From Paraspadella gotoi (Eukaryota; Chaetognatha): a stretch of 64,000 bases of DNA. The number at the start of each line of letters is the position of its first letter. The stretch's first letter is position 1. The stretch spans positions 15,263,918 to 15,327,917 of the forward strand of contig CM119269.1 in the NCBI GenBank assembly GCA_051294375.1, written 5' to 3'. The position numbers and the translations under genes are program-made. Below are positions 1 through 12,900 of the stretch, piece after piece. The notes under the pieces were generated by a model. That model saw only the letters and a program-made list of their open reading frames with translations. It was not told the origin of the DNA and searched no databases.

Positions 1-238
1 GGTCATAAGACTTTTTATGACGTCGGATGACTCATTTATGTCAAGGATACTAGGACTCTTTAATTCTCATCAGGTTTTTTCAAATGAAGAAAAAAACGGT
101 GTTTCCCAAAATAAACAAAACGAAACTGAAGTACTACCGGGCGAAAACGTCATGCAAACTAAAAAAACCCAAAACGCAAGCAAAAAAATTAAAAAATTAA
201 AACCAAAAAGCGATATATTAAAATAAAATGGTATGGTA

Positions 239-986
239 TTAGCGCACACGCACAAAACATGCGGTTGAGGTGCCAGGCAACGAGGAGAACGAAAAAAGGA
301 AAGGAGGCGGCCTACCGGGCAAAAGAGCTTCGCCGGCGAACTTGTGCCTCGTATGGCGATCGCCGCTCGACGACGACGAAGGTTCTCGGTATTCCGAGAA
401 ATACGAGAACCAGTCGCCGCCAGAGTCCTCGTGGAGAGAGCGGTGGAGCCGTTGCGGGGTAGGGGCGACGTCGGCCCACGGGGGTCGATCGTCGGAGCCG
501 GAGGCCACACCGGCCGCCGGCGCCGTCGTCACCGGGTCGGCGGCGGACGTCGAGTGAGAAGGCAGGTTAAAGGAGGTCGTGTAGTCAGTAGGAGAAGCCG
601 AGGTGTCGAAAGGAGGCCGAGATCGTTGCAGAGAGGAATCTCGCTGCCGCGATCTGTGGGAAAAAGAGGGCGCCGACGACGTCATGGCCGCCGAGGGTCG
701 CGACGACGGAGCCGGAGGTGGCGCCGTCGCCGGAGTAGGAAGCGGGGACGAACTCCACGGACCGCCGGCCGCGAAAGCCGTCTCTTTCACCGAATCGCAC
801 GCACGCGAGGTCGCGTGAGGGGCCGCAGAGGCGGCGGGACCGCCCGAAGGAGCGGAAGGGGCAGCTCCGTCGCCGCCGGCGGTGCGATCATGAAGAGTTT
901 CGATGCTGAAAACTTTGGAGAAGTCGATGTTGCGAGGAGACGAAGATCCGAAAGCGAAGGCTCCCGGGGTACTTCGTCGATTGTCC
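239..986 (-). CDS. 3'-most visible exon of the minus-strand MAP7-like gene
   Basis: Open minus-strand frame of 248 codons from an acceptor (tatatcag, then G GAC) to a TGA at 241-239. The first base completes an Arg codon begun in exon 1234-1101. The product starts with DNRRSTPGAFAFGSSSPR, then becomes Ala/Ser/Pro-rich and ends in FVRVR. Codon use is the CpG-rich style of the other exons. A possible donor (CCCG then GTAGGC, near 312) lies upstream of the stop, so the true exon may end there and the gene continue left of the window. No AATAAA is visible on the minus strand before position 1, which favours continuation. The arginine-rich open frame on the other strand is a shadow. Confidence 0.5.
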
Positions 987-3900
987 CTGATATAAAAAGA
1001 TTTCCCTTTTTAATTATGTACATTGTATAGTATCGACCCTGATGACCTTTCTGGGAAAAAAAGGGTATCTCTCAAAGAGTCAATCACCAAAAAACCTCAC
1101 CGGTTGGCTATTGATGCGCTTAGAGGGCGCGGGGTGACGCCGGCGGCATCCATGTTAGTCGCCATCGAACGTCGTCCGGCACCCGAAGCAAGACCGCCAC
1201 TGTTGGAAGTAACGATACCCGCCGCCGGCTTTTCCTTTAAACATATGAAATTGGTACAACCAATATAAAAATTATCCATTCATTTAATAAATTATATTAC
1301 TTAGTATAAATAAAATAACATTGAGAAAATTAAAATCTTTTCTTACAGTTTTCTACTAATGAGAAGAGTTTAAAATTATTTATATGAATATTAAATAAAT
1401 ATAATTGACAAGTGATCAATTGATCATGCAAAAATCAAATCATGGTGATAATGATTATTCACGATTAATTAAACTGTTGAGGTGTCTTCTCATTCATAAA
1501 ACATTGGATTTACTATTTCAGTCCTCTGAATGAACACGAATAGAAACTTAGTAAAACTTAGAAACAAATCCACATATTCACTATATAAACATTTCCGAGA
1601 AGAATGTAATATTTTAAGATATGTAAACTATGTGTCGAATACTTTTTTTAACATGGTCATGTTTTCAAAACTAAATAAACCTATCTTACCGCCTCGTCGC
1701 TAGAAAAACTGCATTCAAGAGAATCCCCGTCAATGGCCGTTTGGAGATTAGGGTGAGTAGGTTTATCCATGGAGCCGTGACGCGGACTGTTCGTTGTAGA
1801 TCCAGGCAGCGAGAGACTTTTCTGTTTTACATGCCAACAACCATACCCATTTAATTTCCCTTTATTTCGACAAGAAAATCGAAGAGATGTGCAAACCTGA
1901 GCTTCTGTCTGAGGAGTATGAGAATCAGCGATCAAACTCTCCATGTCGACGAAGAAAGGCTACCACAAATCGCCAAAACTTCTTCCCATGGCGCTTTGTT
2001 AAGCGAATTAATTTTATTCGTTTTTTTCCAAAACCGTGCAGGAAGAAATTTTCGAATGATGGTTCGAAATGAAATGTACAAGTCTTTGATAATTAAACTA
2101 GCCCTCTAGATAAAGAGAAACATTCATCGCAAGAACTTTCGCCGTTAAAAGCGTTCGGAAACGAAAGTTGGGGGTGGGGGGGGAGGAAGAGAAAAGATGA
2201 GCACGTCAGCACCGCGATCTCGCGTGACTGGCCTCTGAGCAATGTCAAAGTGACCCATGGAAAGTCGTGAAGGGCTCGGAAAGAAAATCTCATTAGACCT
2301 AATGATCTCGACTTACTTTTTCGGGCGGTTGCCAGTGTCGACTCGCAAATAAAATGCCGAAAAAATAGCGGAAAAGATCAAAAATCGAAGCGAGAAATAG
2401 TTTTTTTTTTTAATATGAAACAACTATGCGGGTCGACGGACTCAGCCAGTCAAAGTCAAAACGAGAGAAGCTGCGGATCCTGTCACACGGTTTAATCGAG
2501 CCAAGATCGAATATCGGGAAAAGCAAGAAAATTTAGCTCCTGCCAAAAAGAGAAAGAAGGAAAAAAAATCCAGTTTCTCATTTTTTTTTTGATGAAAAAT
2601 TAATGTAAATAAAGTTACTTAAACCAAAACAGAAAGAAATTGGCCTCATTACGATTTTTTCAGTTAATTTGATTCGTGATTTGGCGAAAAAAAAATGATT
2701 TCGCAAAAAAAATAAGATCGTTGGTATTTTGCCTTTTTTCTCTAAATTTGTTCGATTCTTAACGGGTGAAATCCATGAAAAAAACCCGGTCATGAAATGA
2801 GCCCAGCGAGGGATTCGCTTTCGAAGAAGGAAAAAAAATCTTACTGGAAACGGCAGAAAATAGAATTCTCTTTTTCTTTCTCTCACTCCCTCCCTCCCAC
2901 TCTGCCGGTATATCCGTTTCCATCGAGGTTTGCCGCCACGCGATTGGCTCGTTCTCATGCCAGAAAACCGCAAAGCTTCCGTTTTTTACGACGACTTACA
3001 GCGAGAGCGCACGAGCGCGGTCCAATGACGGACTTACCATCGCCGAGTCCGCCAATGCGCTGCGAGCAAGGGGCGTTTCTTATCCAATGATGCAACGTCT
3101 AATTTCGGCCAATGCAACTCGGCCGGGACTGGGGAATCGACGAATGAACGGCGCGCAAAGTTTACGCTTTCTCGGTAGGTTAGCGAGAAGGGAGGAAGCG
3201 AGAACGACGACGCCGCGGCTTCTGATCTCGAGAGCGAAGAACGAACCATATTTCTCTTTGCCTTTTCCCACTGCGGTTCCATTTCGATACTTACCCCCAC
3301 TTTCCTCGGCAACTCTTCCCCGAGAAGCCGCGATTTTTGAGGCGTGTCGCCTCGGTGTAGGAAACGACAACCTGACAAGGGCCCGCCCCTGCTGTCAAGG
3401 GCGCGGGCGTCGCCGAAGCAACGACGTGGCGTGCAATCTCATGCTAATACAAGAACTCGGTTTGCATCGGCTCAGATCGCGCGCCTCACCCGGACAGATA
3501 AAAATCTGACATTTCTTTAAAAAGCAGTCAAGGACCCCCACCCCCTTTTCAGAAAACCAGTTTATACGACTCGGCTTTTGTTAAAAGCATGCTTTTTTGT
3601 GGGAAATTTTAATTCTTTAAATTTAAAATCGAATTATAAGACAGCAAAAGGATAAACTAATTAATTCAAGTAATGTCATGTTGCCATCTTGAAACAAACC
3701 AACGAATATCCAAATAAGAAATTGCTTCAACAAAGAAAAGTATACACTATCCAGGTTTCTTCTCCTATCATACTCATAATCAAGTACCAACTCATAATGC
3801 ATTCCCAAAGCTCGCTGACAAGCTTTTTTGATTTCATTTGGAAATTAGGCGAATGCTGCGAACCGATTGCCAAGATTTTTCTGTCATTATCGATAATAAC

Positions 3901-6900
3901 GATAACGATAATATGAATCTATCAATCTCCGGCAAGACGTGCTTGCACTTCTCAACAGATTCTTCGTCTTTTCACTTTCCGTTGCACCGTTTCCAATAGC
4001 TGAGTTTTCTCGGTAAAATTCGTTCAAATTCTATCCATGGAATAAACAAAAAACCAAGAAAAGAAAAGCGAAATCCAAGGAAAGGGTGAAAAATACGTTC
4101 TAGAATCCCAGATGGATTCTTGAATTGAAAACAAACTCCCCTTCCCCGACCCCTTTAAAGAAACACGGATTTTCATGCCTCCCTAAGCCTTTGCGTCTCA
4201 ACTCTAAATTCTAATTTAATTAAAATTTAAGTCTCATATTGGAGAAATAAGTCATGCAAAAAAAGTAGTTTTTAATGTTCCATGGGTATATTTGTTCGGA
4301 ATTTAAATATAGGTTACTTGTTATTTTTTATTCATACGCTAGTTAGATGACATTTCCATTGTTCTTTTTTTTAATTTCTTTCTTTCTTACTGGATGATAT
4401 TCTCGTCCGATGGAACTAGAAGGCAGTTTTTTTCGTGGAAGAAAAAAACTGAAACAACAAAAGAGCAATGGCGTCATAGAACAAAACTGTTTAGCTTGCG
4501 GTAGCCGACCAAATTTAAATTTAGAAAGGAACATCATTAAACCAAATCCATTACTGTATTAATTATTACGTTAAATTATTTTGGGTTAATGTTACTTTCG
4601 CCGACCGAGGTTAGGGGGGGGTTTAGAATAATTTTAACTTTCAGAATAACTTGGGGTTAAAAATAATTAAGGTTAAGGGTTAAAATAATTACTAATTTGA
4701 TTAAATTTTTTTAAAACTTTAAAAAAAAAATATTTTAAATATTTTTTTAAAAAATACTAAACCCGGTCGGCGAAAGTAAAATTTTACCATTTTTTTGTGG
4801 CAAAAATATTCCTAACCACTAATTTAAATAATTATGTTACTATATAATATATTCCCCTTCCCAAAATGAAATAATTAGATATATTGATAAGTAAAATATT
4901 TTTAAGAAAGCAATACGTATATATTTAAAGAATATAGATTAAATAGTAAATCCTTCATAAAATATCATTATCTTGTAAGAGTGATGGAGGCCTTAAACCA
5001 CCAAAGCTTGTCCAAAGTCAGGGGCAAGATAGCTTATTTATTAAATGAATGGATAATTTTTATATTGGTTGTACCAATTTCATAAAAATAAAAAATATTG
5101 AAACAAATTTTTTTTAATAGATTCTGATAGAGATTAAAAAGTTAAGCAAAAAATGTAATTACAACTTTTTAAAATTTGGATATTTAATGACTAAAAATTA
5201 GCAAAAAATATTAAAATCATTGTATGATGATGATAATAATTTTTTAATTTTTTTAAAAATTTGACCCACACAAAAAATTAATTGAAATATTCATTCAGAG
5301 GACTTTTTACATTATTTTAAAAGGGACGGTGAAGAAGACACATCGCCAATCCACATGCCAGTCGTTTTGGCCGAAGTTATTTGACCAGTTAATAAAAACA
5401 AAGAGAACAAGAGATCTCCTATCAATATCTTAGGCCAAAACGACTGGCCTGTGGATCGGCGAACTGTCTTCCATAATGGTACTTCTGCCTTATATACCAC
5501 AGATGGGCTTTTGTAAATGTATTAAAAAGCACCAAAAATTTTAAAGCTAAAAATGGCAAAAAATTCCATGCTGACGGAATCTCCCCTTGATCAACAGTTG
5601 ACTACAATTTGAATAACAAAAAATTAATTCATCACTTCTAAAGTTCAGAATTAAGTTTTATAAAATGTTATTTCATCGAATTTAATATTAAACATTAGAC
5701 AATTGTATAACGACACGGCTTATTGTACAATGACAGTCTACACTAATATCAGTGCGAAAACTTACGTTTTGTTGAGCCCGTTGATGTCTCTCCTGCGTTT
5801 GGCGTCTTCGTTGTTCATCCCTGGCCTGCATTTCTTCTAATTTACGCCGCCGATCTTCTTGCTGAGCGCGTCGGTGATCAGCGGCGGCGCGCTGGGCATC
5901 CCGAATCGCGTCTATCTTGGTTTGAGGGGCGGCGCTGCCAGCCGGGGATGAGGAAACGCCATTGACGCCGTGCGACAGCGCCGCAGCGACTCCAGTTCCT
6001 GTAAATGATGGGACAACGAGAGTTTACTTGGCTTATAACTTGGGAGCGTTTCAAAACGAATTTAATTGCGTATCAATTGGGTATCGAATTGCAGTGAGTC
6101 TGAGCCTAAGTTGTACTTCATTCAAATAATGATAACCCCGGCGATAAGAAAGTGGTTCGCTGGTGATGTCGAGAGCTGGGGAAACTGGTTAGGGTTTGGA
6201 TCAGGGCCCTGTTTAGAGTTAGGGATTGCTGGCTGCCTCCCGCTTAACCAGAGATGTGGACGCGATCCGGAAAGCGTAAGAGAATCACTGTGGAAGCGGC
6301 CGATTTTGAAGAACCCGAAACCGGGAGCGATAGAAAAATGTAGAATAAAGGATTGAACCCGGAAGCTATAATAACCCTGCGTGTTCGCTTCCTGGTCATT
6401 TGTTTTTATTGGTTAGAAATGAAAGGTATTTAATGTATTAAAATCTTTGCAACCCCCTGCTCTTTCTTGATTTTTCTTTTAAAAATTTGTTTTTAATATT
6501 TATTTTCAACATTTAAAATTGTTTGCTCCTAATTTTTTTATTCACTTTTTCTTATTCTTTCTTTTATTTTTTTGTTTTCTTTTATTCTCTTTTCCCTTTG
6601 GTCGAGAATCTATGAAAAAAATTACATATTTATTTTTCTAATTATTCTTTTTAATATATTCAAATAAAATCTGAGCTGAAAAAAGATTTTTTCTATCTGA
6701 AAAAAAAACTGTAATTAAGTTAAATTAAAATTTAAATTAAACTTTTTTAATTCTATAAAACTAAAAATTTTAATTCTTATATTTTTATTATTTTTCTTTA
6801 AATTTAAGTTGTTTTTTTTAAATCCATAATATTTTTTCATGTTATAAACAAGTTTAAACCAAAAGGATTGATCTGTTTTATTAGCAATATTGCATAATAT

Positions 6901-9900
6901 TATGCTTATACATACTTAAATCTCCTACACACTCTCTCTCTCTATCTTCTTTCTTTTTACCCCTCTTGCACTGAACAAAAAAGCAAATAAAAAAAATATA
7001 TAAAATAAATAAATCAAAATTATTAATAAACAAGTTTGAGCAAACAATGCCGGATCTGCCCAGATCATTAGCAGTAATTAATTGATTATTTAATTTAAAA
7101 AAATGATTTAATAAATTACATATTAATTAAAATAATAACATCGAACATTTGGGAGCTCAAATGATTTGAACAAAGACGACAACGACGATGAATACAATGA
7201 CAAAAACGATGACGAAGTCTTTGTACTTTGTGAGCCGTAGTACAGTAGTGGTCATAAGAATGACCTGTTTTTACCCAATCTTGTTATGGCTGACCTTTTT
7301 CTCATCCAATGTAAATACTAGTTGTTGTTGTTATTATTTTTATCATTTTTACTTTTTTACTGTTTTTGATAATACCAGGTTTTCTTTATCACAAAAAACA
7401 CGCCTCAAATTTTTTCTATAAATTTTAGTTTTGAGTTACCGCAAACATTATAAAAATATTTTAATTAATTAATTTAGAGAAAGTAAAGAATTTTGAATTT
7501 GTAACAACGATTTTTAATTAATAGTTGGACATGTTTCGGCTTGTTTACTTCAAGCCTTCATCAGCATATGACATTCAATAATAAATTTGTGTAAAAGACG
7601 AGTGTGTGAGAGAGAGAGAGAGAGGGTAAAAGTTTTTCCAACAAAGTGGTGAGACAGAATAGTGGTCAGATATGAGGACAGGTTGAAGGTAAGGGCAGAT
7701 TGAGTGAGTTGTGAAAAGAAGTGAAACTTGTTAAAGAGAGAGAGAGAGAAACAAAACAACAGGGATAAATAAATAATAAAGATATATTTTTGCAATGTAC
7801 AACAAAGATAAAGGAGTTTAATTAATTAAATAATTAATGATGGCAACCACGACAATGTAATACCGACGATGACAAATTGATTGATTGCTTAATTTTTTGA
7901 TTGATTGATTGAATATTTTATTCATTGATTGAATAATTAATTAACTGATTAGTTCTGGAGGATAGCACCATCATGATTAATTGAATGATTGATTGATCAA
8001 ATAAAATAAATTCATATTAGGGCTGTTAATTTTTAGGTCTTTTTGTCAGGTAAAAGCAACAACGACGTTGGAGATGACAATAATAACACTGACATTGTTT
8101 AATTGATTGATTAATTAATTAATTGGTTCTTTTAATAATTTTTTGATAAATAAATTTATTAATTAGTTGATTGATAAATTAATTTATTATTTAATTGATT
8201 GATTGATAAAAAAATTGATTCATTAATTTTTTAAGTGATTTTTATTGATTAGTTTTTAGTTAATGATTGATTGATTAATTAATTGATTAATTGAATAATT
8301 AATGCAGCTTGTATTATATTTAATAAAAAAAAAGCAAATAGGGAAAAAAGTTTTTGTTTTTTTTTTTTATTAAACTCATTTCCACTCGAACGATTCTTAT
8401 AATCTTACAATTTTTCATAGTAAAAATTTCACTTGTTATTTTAACAAAAAAGATTGTTTAAAATTATTCTACCAATGAATTACATGTCTAAAGAGAGCAT
8501 TTTTATGAATAATAACAAATGTAAAATTTCTAAAGGAAGGAAGCGATGTGCACTCGAAACCGAAAGCGATCCGGGCTAAAAAAGTAAGGATTGCACCCGA
8601 AAACGGGAGCGGGAGGGGTCTTGGAAGCGCCGGATTGGCAGCGGCGGAAAAATCGATCGCTTCCACATCTCTGCGCTTAACCAAAGCTTAATTTTAACCA
8701 GTTTCGGGCTGTCTGTACTTTAGTTTATCCCATTTTTACATTCGCCGATCGGGATTTTGCGGTCGGTTATTTGTTTTTCGCTTCTTATAGAAATTTCATA
8801 ACATAAAAATAAATGACACTGGTAAGGGTAGAAAATCTTTATATCATAAATTTCATTTCGAAACCTCCCTTAACCCTAACTACCCCTAATCCCTAAACCT
8901 AACCACTAAGGCGTAGTGAAAGTTACATACGAAAATTCTAAATGTCAATTATGAACAACATACCATCAGTAAATATTAATTTGTAAAAAAAATTAATTTT
9001 ATATTTTTTAATTTTCGCAGTAGGCTATATTTATATATAGTACTTTCCTTATAAAATCGAAAAATTTTAAAATAGGCTTTTCTTAATTTTGATTGCAGAT
9101 TTGAATTTCTCGTCAAAAGTTGATATAAGAAAATATAAATCATTTTTAAAAATTCTTTCATTAAGTGGTAAAAAAAATTGTTTAATGTTTATGTACGAGT
9201 TTTATTAAGAAATATAAATTTCGAATATATTCCGGCTTCAATGTAAGCCTTAATAAATACAAAAACGAATTGATTTGTAAAGCAAATATTTTCACAAAGT
9301 TTGAAGAGAGAGTCTATAAAAATATTTGTTTCACAAGTCAATTCGCTTCTTCGCTGATTAGATGAAGACTAACATTGAAGTCCGAAATTTATATTTTGAA
9401 GAGACAGTGATAATTGTTATGTGTTAGTGACAGAACCGTTCAATATAAGCAGTCCCTTAGCTTCGGATCAGGCTGTAACACCATGTTACAGGCGGGTTAA
9501 GCGCCCCGTCCCTCTTAACTGCTAGGCGGCCACCAGGCTAGAACCCTGGACCTTTGGGTTGGGAGGCGAATGACTTGCCTCCGGCACCAATGACCACTGA
9601 TGAACGGTTGGTGGATTTTAGTCCACCATAATTTCTTAATAAAACTCGTTGTACATTAACAAATAATTCATTTTCTACCTCAAACATAAAAATATCAATT
9701 AAAAAAATTTTAAAAAAATTATTTATTATAAAATTTAAAAAATTGTATATTCCTGTGAAAACTAAGACTCGACGCTGGAGGGAAAACAAAATAAAATATA
9801 TTAACAAAGCACCGACCGCTGGTATCTAAAGTTGGTTGCGGACGTCGAATAGTAAAGTTACCCTGATATTTTTTGTGATATTTATAATTTAATGTACAAT

Positions 9901-12900
9901 TGGGCATATAATTATCATCTAATTATTAGTTTTAAAAGATACAAAGTACCCAATCATTAGACAAATATGAAATCTACGCCACTTTGTTAAGCACACAAAA
10001 TGCAACAGTTTGTCACCATACCTTTTAAATTTAACTAAGTTTTCATTGATTATGAATTCGTGAAACATTAAAAGGTAAAAAAATAAGTTTATCGACGAAT
10101 TTGAAGACTTCATTAGGGTCGAGAAGACATTAGAATTATATTTTTTCTACTAGAAATGTTACGGACGAAAAAAATCGTACTAACATTAAATTTTAAATTT
10201 TTTTTTTGTTCACTTTTTTCATCTCTCACATGATTTAATAAGCTGTTAATTTCACTTTTGATTAATATATTTTTAACTACTAGATTTTGAGCGTGACGTG
10301 GGACGTGGCGTAAAAAAAGTTGAATAAAATTTTTTATTTAGACACTAATCTCAATGTTCCAAGCCTCAAACAAAATTCCTTTTTCAAGCTGAGATTTTAT
10401 TTCTGACGCTTCAACTGCACGTGACAAATTTGTACGTGACAAATTTTCAGAAAAATCCTGAGGGACCGTAAAACATGAGTGGTGAATAGTAAGATTAAGA
10501 GATACGTATAATTTAAAAATAAATTTGAGCGATATAATGTAGCAGCAGTGTAAAGTCCAGACGACCGTAACTCAGATGCTCTTTTAATATAGGAGATATC
10601 GACATACGTCTCTTTCTCTCTTTTGCGGTCATTCCAGATTCTGCTCTGAAACGGGACTCTTCTCTAAAATAATAAACATTTGTGGACGCTTAGTGGATTC
10701 TTTGTGGATTTGTTTATTTACTATTGCTTCTTTTATTATTAGTTAGTATTATTATTATTGTCTGTATGAATATCTATATGCTTTGATTATTTTATTAAGG
10801 TACCATTAAATATCAAGACTCCAAGTGGATAAGAAACTTATAAACTTTACGGCGCCAGCGGTCCCGGTCTTTAGTCCAGTTTCTCTCCCGACGTCTTCTC
10901 CCTCTCCGCTAGGTCGAGGAGGGGGTTCTTTCAGCAGTCGTTACTTAATAATCAATGCAGCATTTTGTTAAAAGGGTCAAAGTTATACCTAACTAATTCA
11001 ATAATGCAAAATGCGAATAAAAAGTATAAGCAAGCAATGCAATAAAAACAACGACGCTATGATCCCGTAGCGTAACGGTCGCTATTGGGACGGTCGCTTC
11101 GTGCGATGGTCGTACTCATTAGGTTACTCGTCGTCAAAATAGAGGGAGAATCTCAAAACTAAAGCAAGATCAGCTCGACTAAGTGGCAAGGGCGTGTAAA
11201 ACTGTGGGGGCGGAAAGTGGCCCCGAGAGAAAGTTTAATAAAAACCAAAATAATATTACTTATCAAAAGAAAATACAATAAGATTCCCACGGAGCCTTGA
11301 CTTGAAATTGGTTCAAACAAATTGAATCCTTGCCAGACATGCCAGACATGTATAATTAAACATAGCTAATCGATTTTGTTTTCTTGCATCTTTTGCTATG
11401 TGAATTGTGAAGTCTTCAATGTTCAAGATTTTTAAATTTTACCTATTAACTTCTACCCCTAACCTTAAGAACCTATAAACGCCCCTTGTTCATTTAACTC
11501 CTGACTACGTCCCTTCTACCCTTATTTCCCTTTGTAATTTATAAAATCAAAACTTTGGCTGATCGGGCTAAATCATCTCGGATTCAATCCCTGGGTATCT
11601 CAGTTCTGTCATATATGTGACGGGACCGGTTTAACTATTCCAGTGACAGGAGGCGGTTACTTGAGGGTCCGCACTCCGCAACACCCACGCCCCGTTGCAT
11701 AAAATCACAAAGATATTTTAACAGAAATATATGAGATCCCAATGCCAGAAAAGGATTATAAGATATCAATCTCAGAAATTGTTGTATTTGTTGATGTTGA
11801 AAGAAGCTGAAAGAGCACTCACCAGTACCATTACAACCAACGGAATCAGAATGCGGTATAACGGGCCCTGCCAAAGCTGTTTCGTCATAATCCAACTCGT
11901 TAGAATCGGAGCCGAGTAAGGGTTCTCTCTCCGAAACGCTTGCCGGAAGGTTAATATTCATGGTGTTGAATTGAAGAAGATTTTAGACTTGATATGTTAA
12001 CGACAGGGTTTAGCTGAAGTAATCGTTTTTCCTTCCCAGCGGCGCCTTTTTTTCCTTCTTTTCATTCCGAGTGAGAAGAAAAGCACTCGACGAGCGAAAA
12101 CGAGGAAATTATTCCGTATTTTGTATTTCACTGTCGCCGCAAAAAGGCGACGTTGCACATTTCTGTCTTACAGACGTCCCGGAGCATTTATCCACGGGCC
12201 ACACGGTCGTAGTAACGTCGATCTCGATCGTGATTCGCGTAAAACGGAAGGCGCGCTGACGTCGCGAAGTTATCGCTCCAGTAAAATTTACAAACAACCG
12301 GCTTCGCTGCCAAAAGAGTCAACAAAGAGTCGTCCTTAAATTCTTCGAGTTCGTTCTCCGAGGAGAAAAAGGCGACGAGTTGAAAGAGGATCTTCTCTCT
12401 CCTCGTTTAATTTGAATGGGATAACGACATTCAGCGTTCCCTCCCTCCCTCAGACGAGAGGAAGGAGAGATCAAGAGCAAAGGCAATTGAGAAAAACATC
12501 CATGGTGGGTTTGACCCTTATGTAATGGGAAGGGATTTGAGAGATCAAAATGGTCTCCTCTATTAGGACCAAAAAATCGCAAGATCTCGTAAGTCGTAAC
12601 CCATATTTAAGTCATGTGACAAAAAACTTGGTACATTGTTCAGAATAATATAATAATGTATTAAATGATATTTATTATAAATATATAATATTACATATCA
12701 TTTATCATCGAACTACTTAAAAATGCATATAATTTGCCTATAGTCAAGAATTCCTAAAACTATGGAATAAAGACAAAATTTTGATGCAGTGCATGTCCTA
12801 AATACACGGGCAAAGAAAGTTTTTTTAGTCATGTCATGCTATGTCATATGTGATCAAAGGGAAATACACATGAATATTAAGTCACTGCAACACATTGGTG

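Larger units (their letters stand above)
1999..5765 (-). other. Intron of the minus-strand gene, mostly non-coding
   Basis: AT-rich sequence between exons, apart from the CpG-rich 2.9-3.5 kb part. It holds a terminal-inverted-repeat element (4591-4782), dispersed repeat pieces (4908-5083) and a foldback (5344-5461). No supported exon was seen. Confidence 0.5.
6002..11822 (-). other. AT-rich intron of the minus-strand gene
   Basis: Long AT-rich intron with poly-A/T runs, attgattga-type simple repeats (7.8-8.3 kb), Penelope-like hairpin motifs, a foldback at 9.2-9.66 kb and two SINE-like segments. No convincing exon. Confidence 0.5.

Noticed and set aside
344-1030. Long Arg-rich plus-strand ORF of 228 codons
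   Set aside because: It is the shadow of a better minus-strand exon whose phase fits its neighbours; about a third of its residues are Arg, from CpG-rich antisense sequence.
9520-9600. tRNA-like sequence on the minus strand
   Set aside because: The fragment recurs at 18896 without the rest and lacks a cloverleaf; SINE.
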